Shown piece by piece: positions 8,834 to 15,928 of a stretch of DNA of 20,818 nucleotides. Made by a program: the position numbers and the translations under genes. The notes beneath the pieces were generated by a model. The model was given only the letters and a program-made list of their open reading frames with translations, made no database searches and was not told the DNA's origin. The stretch lies in NCBI GenBank assembly GCA_014904985.1, contig MU129323.1, forward strand, positions 2,063 through 22,880, read 5' to 3'. Numbering within the stretch: the first letter of the stretch is position 1; the number at the start of each line of letters is the position of its first letter. The DNA comes from Hydnum rufescens UP504 (taxonomy: Eukaryota; Basidiomycota; Agaricomycetes; Cantharellales; Hydnaceae).

Positions 8834-8977
8834 CTATAATGGGGGAACAACAGGTTAGTTGAAAAAATCAATAGTAGTGCAAAAAGGGCAGCCAGAGGCA
8901 GCCCTTTTTGCACTAGAGTAGCTAAAATGCAATAACATACCTTAACACCACACCCCAGTCTATACTGGGGTGTGGTG
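8834..8977 (-). repeat. Unit B-L1: perfect exon hairpin + intron
   Basis: The EH at 8946-8977 is a perfect 14-bp stem (CACCACACCCCAGT with its complement), with a different inner sequence from the usual ACCTGC, so pairing is preserved by double changes. The intron is 8940-8834 (107 nt) with donor TTAAG|GTATGT, branch ACTAACC and acceptor ATTATAG. The IH at 8876-8914 pairs AGTGCAAAAAGGGC with its complement. Confidence 0.75.
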
Positions 8978-9032
8978 GCTTGTCCTGGGCTCTTGGTAGA
9001 TGGAGGTGGTGGTGTCGCACAACAGAGAAAAA

Positions 9033-9133
9033 ATTGCCAGCAGTTGCCAGTAAATTGAACCCAGGACTCAATGCCGGCAGTTGCCCAGTTTCAAAGGCAA
9101 GCCACCTGCTGCTATGAAAAAGCCTAAATGTGG
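9033..9133 (-). promoter_or_regulatory. Conserved GGCATTGA box, duplicated, in element B
   Basis: The reverse complement at 9068-9086 reads GGCAACTGCCGGCATTGAG, matching the boxes of A (4809-4827) and C (13291-13308). A second, partial copy lies at 9033-9050 (CTGGCAACTGCTGGCAAT). AAAAAGCCTAAATGTGG (9116-9133) corresponds to the AAAAAGYGCCCAAGTG that follows the box in C and D. The role is unknown; a start-proximal element is inferred from position. Confidence 0.5.
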
Positions 9134-9243
9134 TAACTAGTAGACCAATATAAAAGGGTACATTGGATAATACTCCATAATAATTTTGGATCATATCCCA
9201 TTACATAATACAGTGATTCCTATTAAAAAAAGCCTAAATGCGG
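9116..9243. repeat. Direct repeats AAAAAGCCTAAATGYGG about 110 bp apart
   Basis: Copies at 9116-9133 and 9226-9243 bracket about 90 bp of AT-rich sequence that includes ATTACATAAT. They could be a target duplication around a small insertion or a local duplication. Confidence 0.5.
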
Positions 9244-9269
9244 AAATTGGATGAGGCACATCCAACTAA

Positions 9270-9770
9270 ATGTGGAGCAGATCATTCTGAAATTTGGTAC
9301 ATAATTAGATATTACTTCTAAGCAGATCATATCAAACTTTCAGCCAAATTAGTGCAGGGGTTATGGAGATATCAGGCAAACAAGTCTGAACATTGAAAAT
9401 TCATTTCCTCCCCTTGCAGAATAGCTAGAGACTTGAAAATTTGCAGAAAGCCATACAATATAATGTACAAATTATGTGCCAAAAACCAGCTTAATCCATG
9501 CACTTTAAGGGAATGAACTGGACAATAGGTACCAGAAGCACTGGAAATTGCTGAAATGTAAGGAGTGGAAGGACCATTCTGAAATTTGGCATGTGATTAT
9601 ATACTGTTTAGGCGAAGACCATATCAAAATTTCAGCCAGATCCATCCAGTAACTACAGAGATATAAGGGAAACAAGTTTAAACATTGAAAATCAATTTAC
9701 TCTCCCCACAGACAGCAAAAAGAGAACAACAAGCTGCCATGAATGTTGAACACTTTAAATTACACCTAAA
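9270..9770. repeat. 292-bp-period diverged tandem repeat
   Basis: ATCATTCTGAAATTTGGTAC (9281) recurs as ACCATTCTGAAATTTGGCAT (9573). Each is followed in register by ATATCAAANTTTCAGCC, a GGAGATAT-like phrase and AACATTGAAAATNNATTT. Weaker AAATTTCAGCC-like echoes continue into the palindrome at about 9960, 10105 and 10255. No coding sequence is evident. The right side of the palindrome has no counterpart to this block. Confidence 0.65.
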
Positions 9771-11195
9771 CTAGGTGGAATGGGCTTATAACATTATAGC
9801 CCTGACTATATCCAAAAATGGAATGAATTGGATGTGTGGAAGTGGCAGAAATTGAGGGGGAGGGGGAGAAAGATCAAAAGTGCAGTACATAAGATGTAGA
9901 GCAGGGGTGGCTCTGATATTACACCACTAAGTTAGTACATATATGGGGAGTCCACATGCCAAATATCAGCCCAACTGGACTCCATTTAGGCAGTGCTTCA
10001 CAGGCCTCCCCCCTAAACAACAATTTCCTCCCCAGAGCCTTCCATCCATGCAATTGCCTTGAAAATGCACACTTAGGTCATCCAAACACATCTATAGCAT
10101 CCCTCAAAATTTCAAATTCATGACTCCAGTGCCAGAGTCTCCATAATATTTTCAAGTTCCACTGAAATGCACCCTCCAGTTGGGACACTTCCAGAGCTCC
10201 AATCACTCTGATTTTTTGTTGGACACACCTTCTCACTATTTGAGGCTCAGCCCCAAATTTTCAGCCCATTCTGAGCACTTTTGACATATGTCACATGACC
10301 AAGATCTTCCCCTCCCCCTGAGTCACTCAGTCATCCAGTTTGTGTGGAGTGTGTTGCCATCTGTAGTAGTAGTATGTGACAGTGCATGATTCAAATTTCA
10401 AGGTATTCCATGCAGTATTCATTGAGTTATTCAAGAAACATTCTAGATCAATTCAATTTGGGAATCAGAACAGCAGTATTTCCACTAAATACTGCTGTTC
10501 TCCCCCAAATTGAATTGATCTAGAATGTTTCTTGAATAACTCAATGAATACTGCATGGAATACCTTGAAATTTGAATCATGCACTGTCACATACTACTAC
10601 TACAGATGGCAACACACTCCACACAAACTGGATGACTGAGTGACTCAGGGGGAGGGGAAGATCTTGGTCATGTGACATATGTCAAAAGTGCTCAGAATGG
10701 GCTGAAAATTTGGGGCTGAGCCTCAAATAGTGAGAAGGTGTGTCCAACACAAAATCAGAGTGATTGGAGCTCTGGAAGTGTCCCAACTGGAGGGTGCATT
10801 TCAGTGGAACTTGAAAATATTATGGAGACTCTGACACTGGAGTCATAAATTTGAAATTTTGAGGGATGTTATAGATGTGTTTAGATAATCCAAGTGTGCA
10901 TTTTCAGGGGAATTACATGGATAGAAGGCTCTGGGGAGGAAATTGTTGTTTAGGGGGGAGGCCTGTGGAGCACTGCCTAAATGGAGTCCAGTTGGGCTAA
11001 TATCTGGCATGTGTACTCCCCATATATGTATTAACTCAGTGGTGTAATATCAGAGCCACCTCTGCTCTACATCTTATGTAATTCACTTTTGATCTTCCTC
11101 CCCCCACAATTTCAGCCACTTCCACACATCCAATTAATTCCATTTTCAGATATAGTCAGGGTTATAATATTATAAGCCTATTCCACCTAGTCAGC
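9771..11195. repeat. Large palindrome (foldback), arms about 710 bp
   Basis: This inverted repeat is centred near 10484 (GAACAGCAGTATTT / AAATACTGCTGTTC with a short spacer). The inner arms look about 97 percent identical by eye. The outer parts (9771-9880 against 11090-11195) are closer to 90 percent. It lacks EH and IH units and the twin CCAAT arrangement, so it is a different repeat family from the cores of A, C and D. No open frame of note lies in it. Confidence 0.9.
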
Positions 11196-11221
11196 CTGGT
11201 CAGTCACATGGGGGACCTAAT

Positions 11222-11257
11222 TTAGGTACCATTTTCAGGGCAGAAAATGGTACCTAA
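11222..11257. repeat. 15-bp inverted repeat hairpin
   Basis: TTAGGTACCATTTTC and GAAAATGGTACCTAA flank AGGGCA perfectly. It lies between the foldback palindrome and the last exon of element C's left array, and could belong to either. Confidence 0.75.
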
Positions 11258-11324
11258 TAGCTCCCCCAGACAGCATGGCCAAAATATAGCCATTCCAATT
11301 CATTTCAGCCAATCCATGGCTCTG

Positions 11325-11511
11325 CTAGATTATATATTTATTTATTATTGTTTACTATTTATTATTATTATTATTACTACTATTATTATATACATATTAC
11401 GCTATATACATATTATCCCCCCCCCTGGGGTTTGCCACCACAGGGGGGGGCATGGTTCATGCAGGCCACGGACCTGCATATACCCACCACACCCACCACA
11501 GTGGGTGGGGT
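11325..11511 (-). repeat. Unit C-L5: exon hairpin + long intron with a G/C hairpin
   Basis: The EH at 11482-11511 has loop UGTG and lies 8 nt from the donor GCAG|GTCCGT. The intron would be 11473-11325 (149 nt), longer than the rest because of an ATT/ACT microsatellite (11340-11400). The usual IH is replaced by a different hairpin, eight C plus TG pairing with CA plus eight G (11418-11450). The acceptor is AATCTAG. The branch site is not obvious. Confidence 0.5.
11340..11400. repeat. ATT/ACT microsatellite
   Basis: Irregular runs of TTATTA, ATTATT and ACTACT lie inside the predicted intron of unit C-L5. They explain that intron's extra length. Confidence 0.8.
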
Positions 11512-11545
11512 TCATATGCCCCCGTTGGGGCTGGTTCCATTTGGG

Positions 11546-11563
11546 CACTCCCTTGAGGGAGTG
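11546..11563. repeat. 18-bp palindrome inside an exon
   Basis: CACTCCCTTGAGGGAGTG is perfectly self-complementary. It lies in the middle of the exon between units C-L4 and C-L5, a third hairpin in addition to EH and IH. Confidence 0.8.
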
Positions 11564-11654
11564 GGTTTTCATGGGGGCTCGTTCACGGTTTTCGTTTGCG
11601 GCATGTCATTCGGTGGGTTTGTGGTTGGGGTTTATGTGGGTTCTGGTTCAGGAT

Positions 11655-11792
11655 CTAGAGAAATTAAAAATAGAATGTCAGTTGAACAGTAATGTAGCAC
11701 AAAAAGAGCAGCTTATGCTGCTCTTTTTGTGCCACAAGAATGCAAAATAAAACTTACCTTGCAGTAGGCCACACCCATTGCAGCAGGTGTGG
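11655..11792 (-). repeat. Unit C-L4: exon hairpin + intron
   Basis: The EH is at 11769-11792. The intron is 11757-11655 (103 nt) with donor GCAAG|GTAAGT, branch ACTGACA and acceptor TTTCTCTAG. The IH at 11697-11732 has perfect 16-bp arms (GCACAAAAAGAGCAGC) around TTAT. Confidence 0.75.
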
Positions 11793-11917
11793 TGTACTGG
11801 AGCCACGTATTCTGGCTCGCACGCATGGTGGTTCGTAGGGTCCTCCCCACGGTTCTCATTCATGGCATGCTATTTGGCAGGTTTGTGCTCGTGGGTTTGT
11901 GTGGGGTCTGGCAGGAT

Positions 11918-12058
11918 CTAGAGAAATAATAATAGGTCAGTTGAATGCAGCGCAAAAACAGCAGCTTACGCTGCTCTTTTTGCGCCACAAGAATAAAAAA
12001 ATGAAAAAGAAAACTTACAGTGTAGTACTGCACACCCGCTGTAGCGGGTGTGGGGTAC
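11918..12058 (-). repeat. Unit C-L3: exon hairpin + intron
   Basis: The EH core is at 12031-12052 (CACACCCGC/GCGGGTGTG), extendable through a GTAC/GTAC pair to 12025-12058. The intron is 12018-11918 (101 nt) with donor ACT|GTAAGT, branch ACTGACC and acceptor TTTCTCTAG. The IH at 11950-11985 has one mismatch (ACAGCAGC against GCTGCTCT). Confidence 0.75.
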
Positions 12059-12172
12059 TCGATCCTGTACTTGGGCTCGTACAGAGCCCTGCCTGTGCCT
12101 CATTGTTTGGGTGTTGATTGGCAGGGTTACAGGGGTTGTCGCATCGGTATTCGTTCGTGCAGGAAGTGGAAC

Positions 12173-12317
12173 CTACAATATAGAATTATATGTTAGTTAA
12201 AAATTAGTACACCACACAAAAAGAGCAGCTTTTGCTGCTCTTTTTGCAAGGCTGCACCTACTGGGGCAGGGACTCACCTTATATGGTACCACACACCTGC
12301 TGCGGCAGGTGTGTGGT
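12173..12317 (-). repeat. Unit C-L2: perfect exon hairpin + intron
   Basis: The EH at 12288-12317 is a perfect 13-bp stem (ACCACACACCTGC with its complement). The intron is 12277-12173 (105 nt) with donor TAAG|GTGAGT, branch ACTAACA and acceptor ATTGTAG. The IH is at 12217-12246 (13-bp arms around TTTT). Confidence 0.75.
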
Positions 12318-12602
12318 TCTTGGGGCTCTCATTCAGCACATTGCTGGCAGTCGGGTCTTGTTTGGTGTGTTGACGTCGTGTCCTTGTTTGGTGCGGTGCT
12401 GCTTGGTGTGTTGTCATCTGTCACATCTTCATTTGGCACGTCATCATTTGGTGCATTGTCATTTGGCACGTCGTTGTTTGGCATGTCATCGTTTGGCGCA
12501 TCATCATTTTGCACATTGTCGCCTGGCACATTGCCGTTTGACACGCTGCCGATGGGCCTGTCATTTTGCACTTTTTTGTCATGCCTTGGACCAGGCCTGA
12601 AT
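12278..12602 (-). other. Long exon of C left array with 15-nt repeats
   Basis: At 325 nt this is the longest exon of the family. Eight 15-nt copies (12431-12550, GATGAYGTGCCAAAY-like on minus) encode an acidic Asn/Asp pentad (NDDVP, NDDAP, NNDVP). The frame is open from near the exon start to a stop at about 12329. Relics of the same repeat occur in other exons (5051-5234, 13504-13655, 13754-13897). It may be a satellite-like sequence with period divisible by three, or a real low-complexity peptide. The frame does not continue through the flanking junctions in any obvious way. Confidence 0.5.
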
Positions 12603-12751
12603 CTAGAATAATAAATGATGCATTAGTATAAAAATTCAAAGCAGCGCAAAAAGAGCAGCTTTCGCTGCTCTTTTTGCACCACAGTATCTATTGGGAGGGG
12701 GGGGGGAACTCACCTCAATTAGTACCCCACACCCGCTGAGGGGGGTGTGTG
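12603..12751 (-). repeat. Unit C-L1: core-proximal exon hairpin + intron
   Basis: The EH (about 12726-12751) pairs CACACCC with GGGTGTG. The intron is 12713-12603 (111 nt) with donor TTGAG|GTGAGT, branch ACTAATG and acceptor TTATTCTAG. The IH at 12646-12677 has 14-bp arms. The whole unit lies inside the palindrome and is mirrored by unit C-R1. Confidence 0.75.
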
Positions 12752-12809
12752 CTCATGTGCTCGTGCGCTCACCTGTCTGGGCTGTTGTGTGGCTGCATAG
12801 TTGTGCAAT

Positions 12810-13024
12810 TCAATGCCAGCAATTGCCAGTCATTAAAAAGCGCCCAAGTGCAGTGCTCCAAGCAGAGTTCATATTAATAGCAAATATCTAGATGTGAAAT
12901 ATATACTATATAATATAAATTTGTCCAAACATGCAGAAGATGATGATAATAAGTCAGAGCTCAAATAAGACATGATATGCCTAATTGCAGAGTGGATTGG
13001 GCCATTTCTATGAATCACAATTGG
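12810..13024 (-). promoter_or_regulatory. Leftward promoter-like half of core C
   Basis: Leftward CCAAT boxes (ATTGG at 13020-13024 and 12996-13000) are 24 bp apart, and the box GGCAATTGCTGGCATTGA lies in reverse at 12810-12828. The sequence TATATACTATATAA (12899-12912) sits between them and could serve as a TATA region. Confidence 0.5.
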
Positions 13025-13092
13025 CCTAATTTAAATATAATAATAGTAAATATGTACCCTACATATTTACTATTATTATATTTAAATTCAGG

Positions 13093-13308
13093 CCAATTGT
13101 GATTCATAGAAATGGCCCAATCCACTCTGCAATTAGGCATATCATGTCTTATTTGAGCTCTGACTTATTATCATCATCTTCTGCATGTTTGGACAAATTT
13201 ATATTATATAGTATATATTTCACATCTAGATATTTGCTATTAATATGAACTCTGCTTGGAGCACTGCACTTGGGCGCTTTTTTAACAACTGGCAATTGCT
13301 GGCATTGA
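13093..13308 (+). promoter_or_regulatory. Rightward promoter-like half of core C
   Basis: CCAAT at 13093-13097 and 13117-13121 is again 24 bp apart. A TATATAGTATATATTTC tract follows at about 13206-13222, then the conserved GGCAATTGCTGGCATTGA at 13291-13308, then the first EH about 50 bp on. It is the mirror image of the left half. Confidence 0.5.
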
Positions 13309-13358
13309 ATTGTGCAACTATGCAGCCACACAACAGCCCAGACAGGTGAGCACACGAG

Positions 13359-13503
13359 CACACACCCCCCTCAGCGGGTGTGTGGTACTAATTGAGGTGA
13401 GTTCCCCCCCCCTCCCAATAGATACTGTGGTGCAAAAAGAGCAGCAAAAGCTGCTCTTTTTGCACTGCTTTGAATTTCTTTACTAACTTGATTATTATTC
13501 TAG
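13359..13503 (+). repeat. Unit C-R1: exon hairpin + intron
   Basis: The EH at 13359-13384 pairs CACACACCC with GGGTGTGTG. The intron is 13397-13503 (107 nt) with donor TTGAG|GTGAGT, branch ACTAACT and acceptor TTATTCTAG. The IH at 13430-13465 has perfect 16-bp arms (GTGCAAAAAGAGCAGC) around AAAA. A second donor-like AG|GTGAGC lies upstream at 13345. Confidence 0.8.
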
Positions 13504-13614
13504 GTCCTGGCCTGGTCCCAGGTGCCAAATGATGAGACCCAACCCACCAGGGCCCCCTGCGGCAACATGCCAAGCGAAACAATGCCAAATGGAGGCACGA
13601 GAGGTGGCAACATG

Positions 13615-13753
13615 AACCACACACCTGCTGCAGCAGGTGTGTGGTTCTATATGTGGTAAGTATGCTTATACACCCACAACGGCATGCAAGAGCAGCAGAT
13701 GCTGCTCTTGTGCTGATTTTAGTTCTTAACTAATACAATATTTATTTTTCTAG
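13615..13753 (+). repeat. Unit C-R2: 32-bp perfect exon palindrome + intron
   Basis: The EH at 13615-13646 is perfectly self-complementary over 32 bp (AACCACACACCTGCTG with its complement). The intron is 13656-13753 (98 nt) with donor ATGTG|GTAAGT, branch ACTAATA and acceptor TTTCTAG. The IH at 13687-13710 pairs CAAGAGCAGC with GCTGCTCTTG. Confidence 0.8.
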
Positions 13754-13858
13754 GTTATCGACCAGAAGCAGCAAAGTGACAACCCATTGAATGAACCACC
13801 CCCCAGAAATGATGATGGGACCTGCCAACAATGGCTGGCCAGACGAAACCCAGATGGA

Positions 13859-14002
13859 ACCACACACCCGCTTCGGCAGGTGTGTGGTAATTTCAAGGTA
13901 AGCATCTGTCCAGCCATGCAAAAGGAGCAGCATTTGCTGCTCCTTTTGCCTGCCTTTTCTTTTTTTTCTTTTTTACTAACTTATTATTATTTACTATTCT
14001 AT
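13859..14002 (+). repeat. Unit C-R3: cUUCGg exon hairpin + intron with lost acceptor
   Basis: The EH at 13859-13888 has loop UUCG closed by C-G. The donor TCAAG|GTAAGC (13898) is good. The IH at 13918-13949 uses GGAGCAGC/GCTGCTCC, a paired change. The expected acceptor TTCTAG|GTTGTCAT reads TTCTATATTGTCAT (13996-14009), so the AG is lost although the branch ACTAACT remains. Confidence 0.7.
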
Positions 14003-14112
14003 ATTGTCATTTGAACACACAACAAAGGCCCCCACCAAATGAAACCCGCGGCCCACCAGATGAAACCTGGGACCGGCAACCCATGATGCAAGGTGACAGA
14101 AAGCGTGGACAG

Positions 14113-14249
14113 GACCACACACCCACTTCAGCAGGTGTGTGGTCATTTCAAGTAAGCATATCTCAACCATGCAAAAGGAGCAGCATACACTGCTCCTTTT
14201 GCGTGGCTTGTTTTTTTCTTTTTCACTAACATATTATTTATTATTTTAG
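14113..14249 (+). repeat. Unit C-R4: exon hairpin + intron
   Basis: The EH is at 14113-14144 (GACCACACACC with its complement, loop region CACTTCAGCA). The intron is 14152-14249 (98 nt) with donor TTCAA|GTAAGC, branch ACTAACA and acceptor ATTTTAG. The IH at 14171-14202 is of the GGAGCA/TGCTCC type, shared with C-R3. Confidence 0.75.
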
Positions 14250-14377
14250 GTTGTCATCTGAACCCACAACGAAGCCCCCGCCAAAACCCCAACCAAACGA
14301 AACCTGCCCACAATCCACTAACCAGACGAAACCCGGGACCAGAAACCCATGACATGAGACCACAAAGCGCAGATGGA

Positions 14378-14585
14378 ACCACACACCCACCAAGCAGGTG
14401 TGTGGTAATCACAAAGCCACGGAGAAGAACAGCAGGAGCATAGAGCACCACACACCCACTGTGGCAGGTGTGTGGCCTTATAAAGTATGTATTTTTTTTT
14501 AATAACCACAAACACACAAAAAGAGCAGCAGTCGCTGCTCTTTTTGCATGAGTTTTAATTATAACTAACATATTTTCTATTCTAG
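14378..14585 (+). repeat. Unit C-R5: two exon hairpins in one exon + intron
   Basis: A first EH (14378-14406) is followed by TGGTAATCAC and has no consensus donor, branch or acceptor. A second EH (14448-14475, loop region CACTGTGGCA) follows in the same exon and precedes the donor AAA|GTATGT. The intron is 14485-14585 (101 nt) with branch ACTAACA and acceptor ATTCTAG, and the IH is at 14517-14546. The arrangement looks like two units fused by loss of the intron between them. Confidence 0.7.
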
Positions 14586-14713
14586 GTCAACCCCACACGA
14601 GCCCAAATCTGCCAACCCCCCAGGATCCCAACGAAACCCCACACACAAGTACACACCAGCACACAAACAAACGAACAATGACGCATGCATGAAGCCAGGG
14701 AGGAAAAGAAGGA

Positions 14714-14848
14714 GCCACACCTGCTGTGGTGGGTGTGGCAATATCAGCTAAGTAATTTTCTCTAGCTACAAATGCACAAAAAGAGCAGCAGTTGCTGCCC
14801 TTTTTGTGCAATTATTACTCTTCAACTAACTTTTACTTTTTATTCTAG
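14714..14848 (+). repeat. Unit C-R6: exon hairpin + intron
   Basis: The EH is at 14714-14739. The intron is 14752-14848 (97 nt) with donor CTAA|GTAATT, branch ACTAACT and acceptor ATTCTAG. The IH at 14773-14810 has 17-bp arms with one A/C mismatch (GAGCAGC against GCTGCCC), an intermediate between the two IH sequence classes. Confidence 0.75.
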
Positions 14849-15092
14849 GCTAAGATGTCCACCTAAACCCACAAAACCATGCAGCCACGATGAAACCACA
14901 CAGCCATGGCAAAACCACGGAACCACACCAAAACCAGGCAGCCACAAGCACAAACCTGCAGCCGTGAATGCAACGCACAAGCCCCAAATGACGCCCTGTG
15001 ACCATGCGACGAATGGGACCTGCGCAAAGGGCAACCAAAGGTCCCAGTGTACCCCCTGCACAGGCTGGTCAGCCATATGGCTTTACCTCAAA
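14849..15092 (+). other. Terminal exon-like stretch of C right array
   Basis: The sequence after the last acceptor has repeated ACCACA/CAGCCA/AAACC phrases like the other exons, but no EH or donor follows. Family similarity ends near 15090. Confidence 0.4.
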
Positions 15093-15141
15093 AGGAGTAC
15101 CATTTTGACAAATTTTCATGGCCAGAGAGGGTGAAATTGGG

Positions 15142-15215
15142 GTTGATGTCAAATGATGATCAAAAACTGAATTTGACCTCGGATTGATGGGTTTGACATC
15201 AAATTTGACATCAAC
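15142..15215. repeat. Inverted repeat of a TGATGTCAAA motif
   Basis: GTTGATGTCAAATGATG (15142-15158) is inverted at 15197-15215 (CATCAAATTTGACATCAAC), with a two-base gap. Further TTTGAC copies lie between. This stretch separates elements C and D and carries no unit of either. Confidence 0.7.
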
Positions 15216-15254
15216 CATTGTCAACAGCCTGAAGAGGAAGATGAAAAATCAAAA

Positions 15255-15878
15255 TGCCGGCAATTGGGGCCGTAACCAAAAAAGTGCCCAATGCGGTGTT
15301 ACAAACAATACATTATAAACAGGTATAATAAGACCAGGAATAAAAAATCAATAATTCAGGAAATATTTTCCCAAAAAAGAAAAAGACAGCAATAGTTAAG
15401 TTAGAAGCTTTCAATTAAAAGGATATCCTAATTGCAAAAAGTGATTGCCATTTCTATGGTTTCAGAATGGCCCAAATTTAAATATGTTCAATGGAATATG
15501 CCACCCTGTTAGGCGGACTAATTTACCGGACGTTCCCTGCCATTTTTTTTCAATTTTTCACGCCTTTTCAATTCCTAAATAGGAATCGAAAGGCGTGAAA
15601 AATTGAAAATGCAGGAACGTCGTATAATAGTCGCCTATGCAGGTATATATACCATGAACCCATTATTTTAAATTTGGGCCCAATTCTGACCCCATAGAAA
15701 TGGCCAATCAACTTTGCAATTGATATCGGCTTATTGAAGCCAACTACTTGCTGTCTTTCATTTTTTGGAAAATTTCCACTTGAATATTGGATTTATCCAT
15801 GCTATATACCTGCTATTTACTAGTATTGTTAACCTGTAAGCGAGCACTTGGTGCTTTTGGACCGCAAAATTGCCGGCG
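15255..15878. repeat. Diverged palindromic core of element D
   Basis: The centre ATTCCT-AAAT-AGGAAT near 15578 is flanked by CAATTTTTCACGCCTTT and its complement. The same phrase occurs in core A as CAATTTCTCACACCTTT. Away from the centre the arms differ by roughly a quarter of positions, with indels, by eye. Confidence 0.8.
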
Positions 15879-15895
15879 TTTGGAGTTGAGTTCAA
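15680..15895 (+). promoter_or_regulatory. Rightward promoter-like half of core D
   Basis: CCAAT at 15680-15684 and 15704-15708 keeps the 24-bp spacing. Reduced copies of the later boxes follow: GAGCACTTGGTGCTTTT (15842-15858) and ATTGCCGGCGTTTGGAGTTGAG (from 15869). The left arm has lost both boxes (ATTGC near 15444, AATGG near 15466), so only the right half with an array keeps them. Confidence 0.45.
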
Positions 15896-15928
15896 CCGCA
15901 ACATAATTGAACAGCGCCCAGAACGGAT

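Larger units (their letters stand above)
8706..9243 (-). mobile_element. Element B: left half only
   Basis: This is a truncated sibling of A and C. Reading leftward it has a GGCA-TTGC-GGCATTGAG box, one perfect EH, one intron with an IH, and the start of a second exon that breaks off at the AT-rich spacer. No right arm or palindromic centre homologous to A, C or D is present. Instead an unrelated foldback repeat follows at about 9245. Confidence 0.55.
12580..13536. repeat. Palindromic core of element C, including the first unit of each array
   Basis: This inverted repeat has arms of about 475 bp around GTAAATATGTA-CCC-TACATATTTAC (centre 13058). The inner arms appear about 98 percent identical. 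It reaches outward past the first EH, intron and acceptor on both sides, ending near the mirrored CCTGGTCC / GGACCAGG. Element A's palindrome, by contrast, stops before its first units. Confidence 0.9.
11200..15092. mobile_element. Element C: palindromic core with divergent hairpin-intron arrays
   Basis: This is the most complete copy. The core palindrome is centred at 13058, with five units leftward on minus and six rightward on plus, then terminal exons. Consensus donors and acceptors are intact in most units. The IHs here are of the GCAAAAAGAGCAGC type, against CCAAAAGAGCAGC in element A, so units within an element are more alike than units between elements. No protein-coding gene for mobility is seen, and the ends are approximate. 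Confidence 0.6.

Noticed and set aside
11247..11750. 167-codon plus-strand frame with Tyr/Ile runs
   Set aside because: It crosses a microsatellite and the antisense of a predicted intron and exon hairpin. There is no protein-like pattern.
13430..13465. Intron hairpin followed by T-run resembling a bacterial intrinsic terminator
   Set aside because: The T-run is part of the stem, the same structure recurs about 25 times between splice-like sites, and the window is eukaryotic in character.
13615..13646. Exon hairpins as microRNA-type precursors
   Set aside because: Stems of 13-17 bp are too short for usual Dicer processing. Only the large palindromes could give long double-stranded RNA, and that is kept as a test, not a call.
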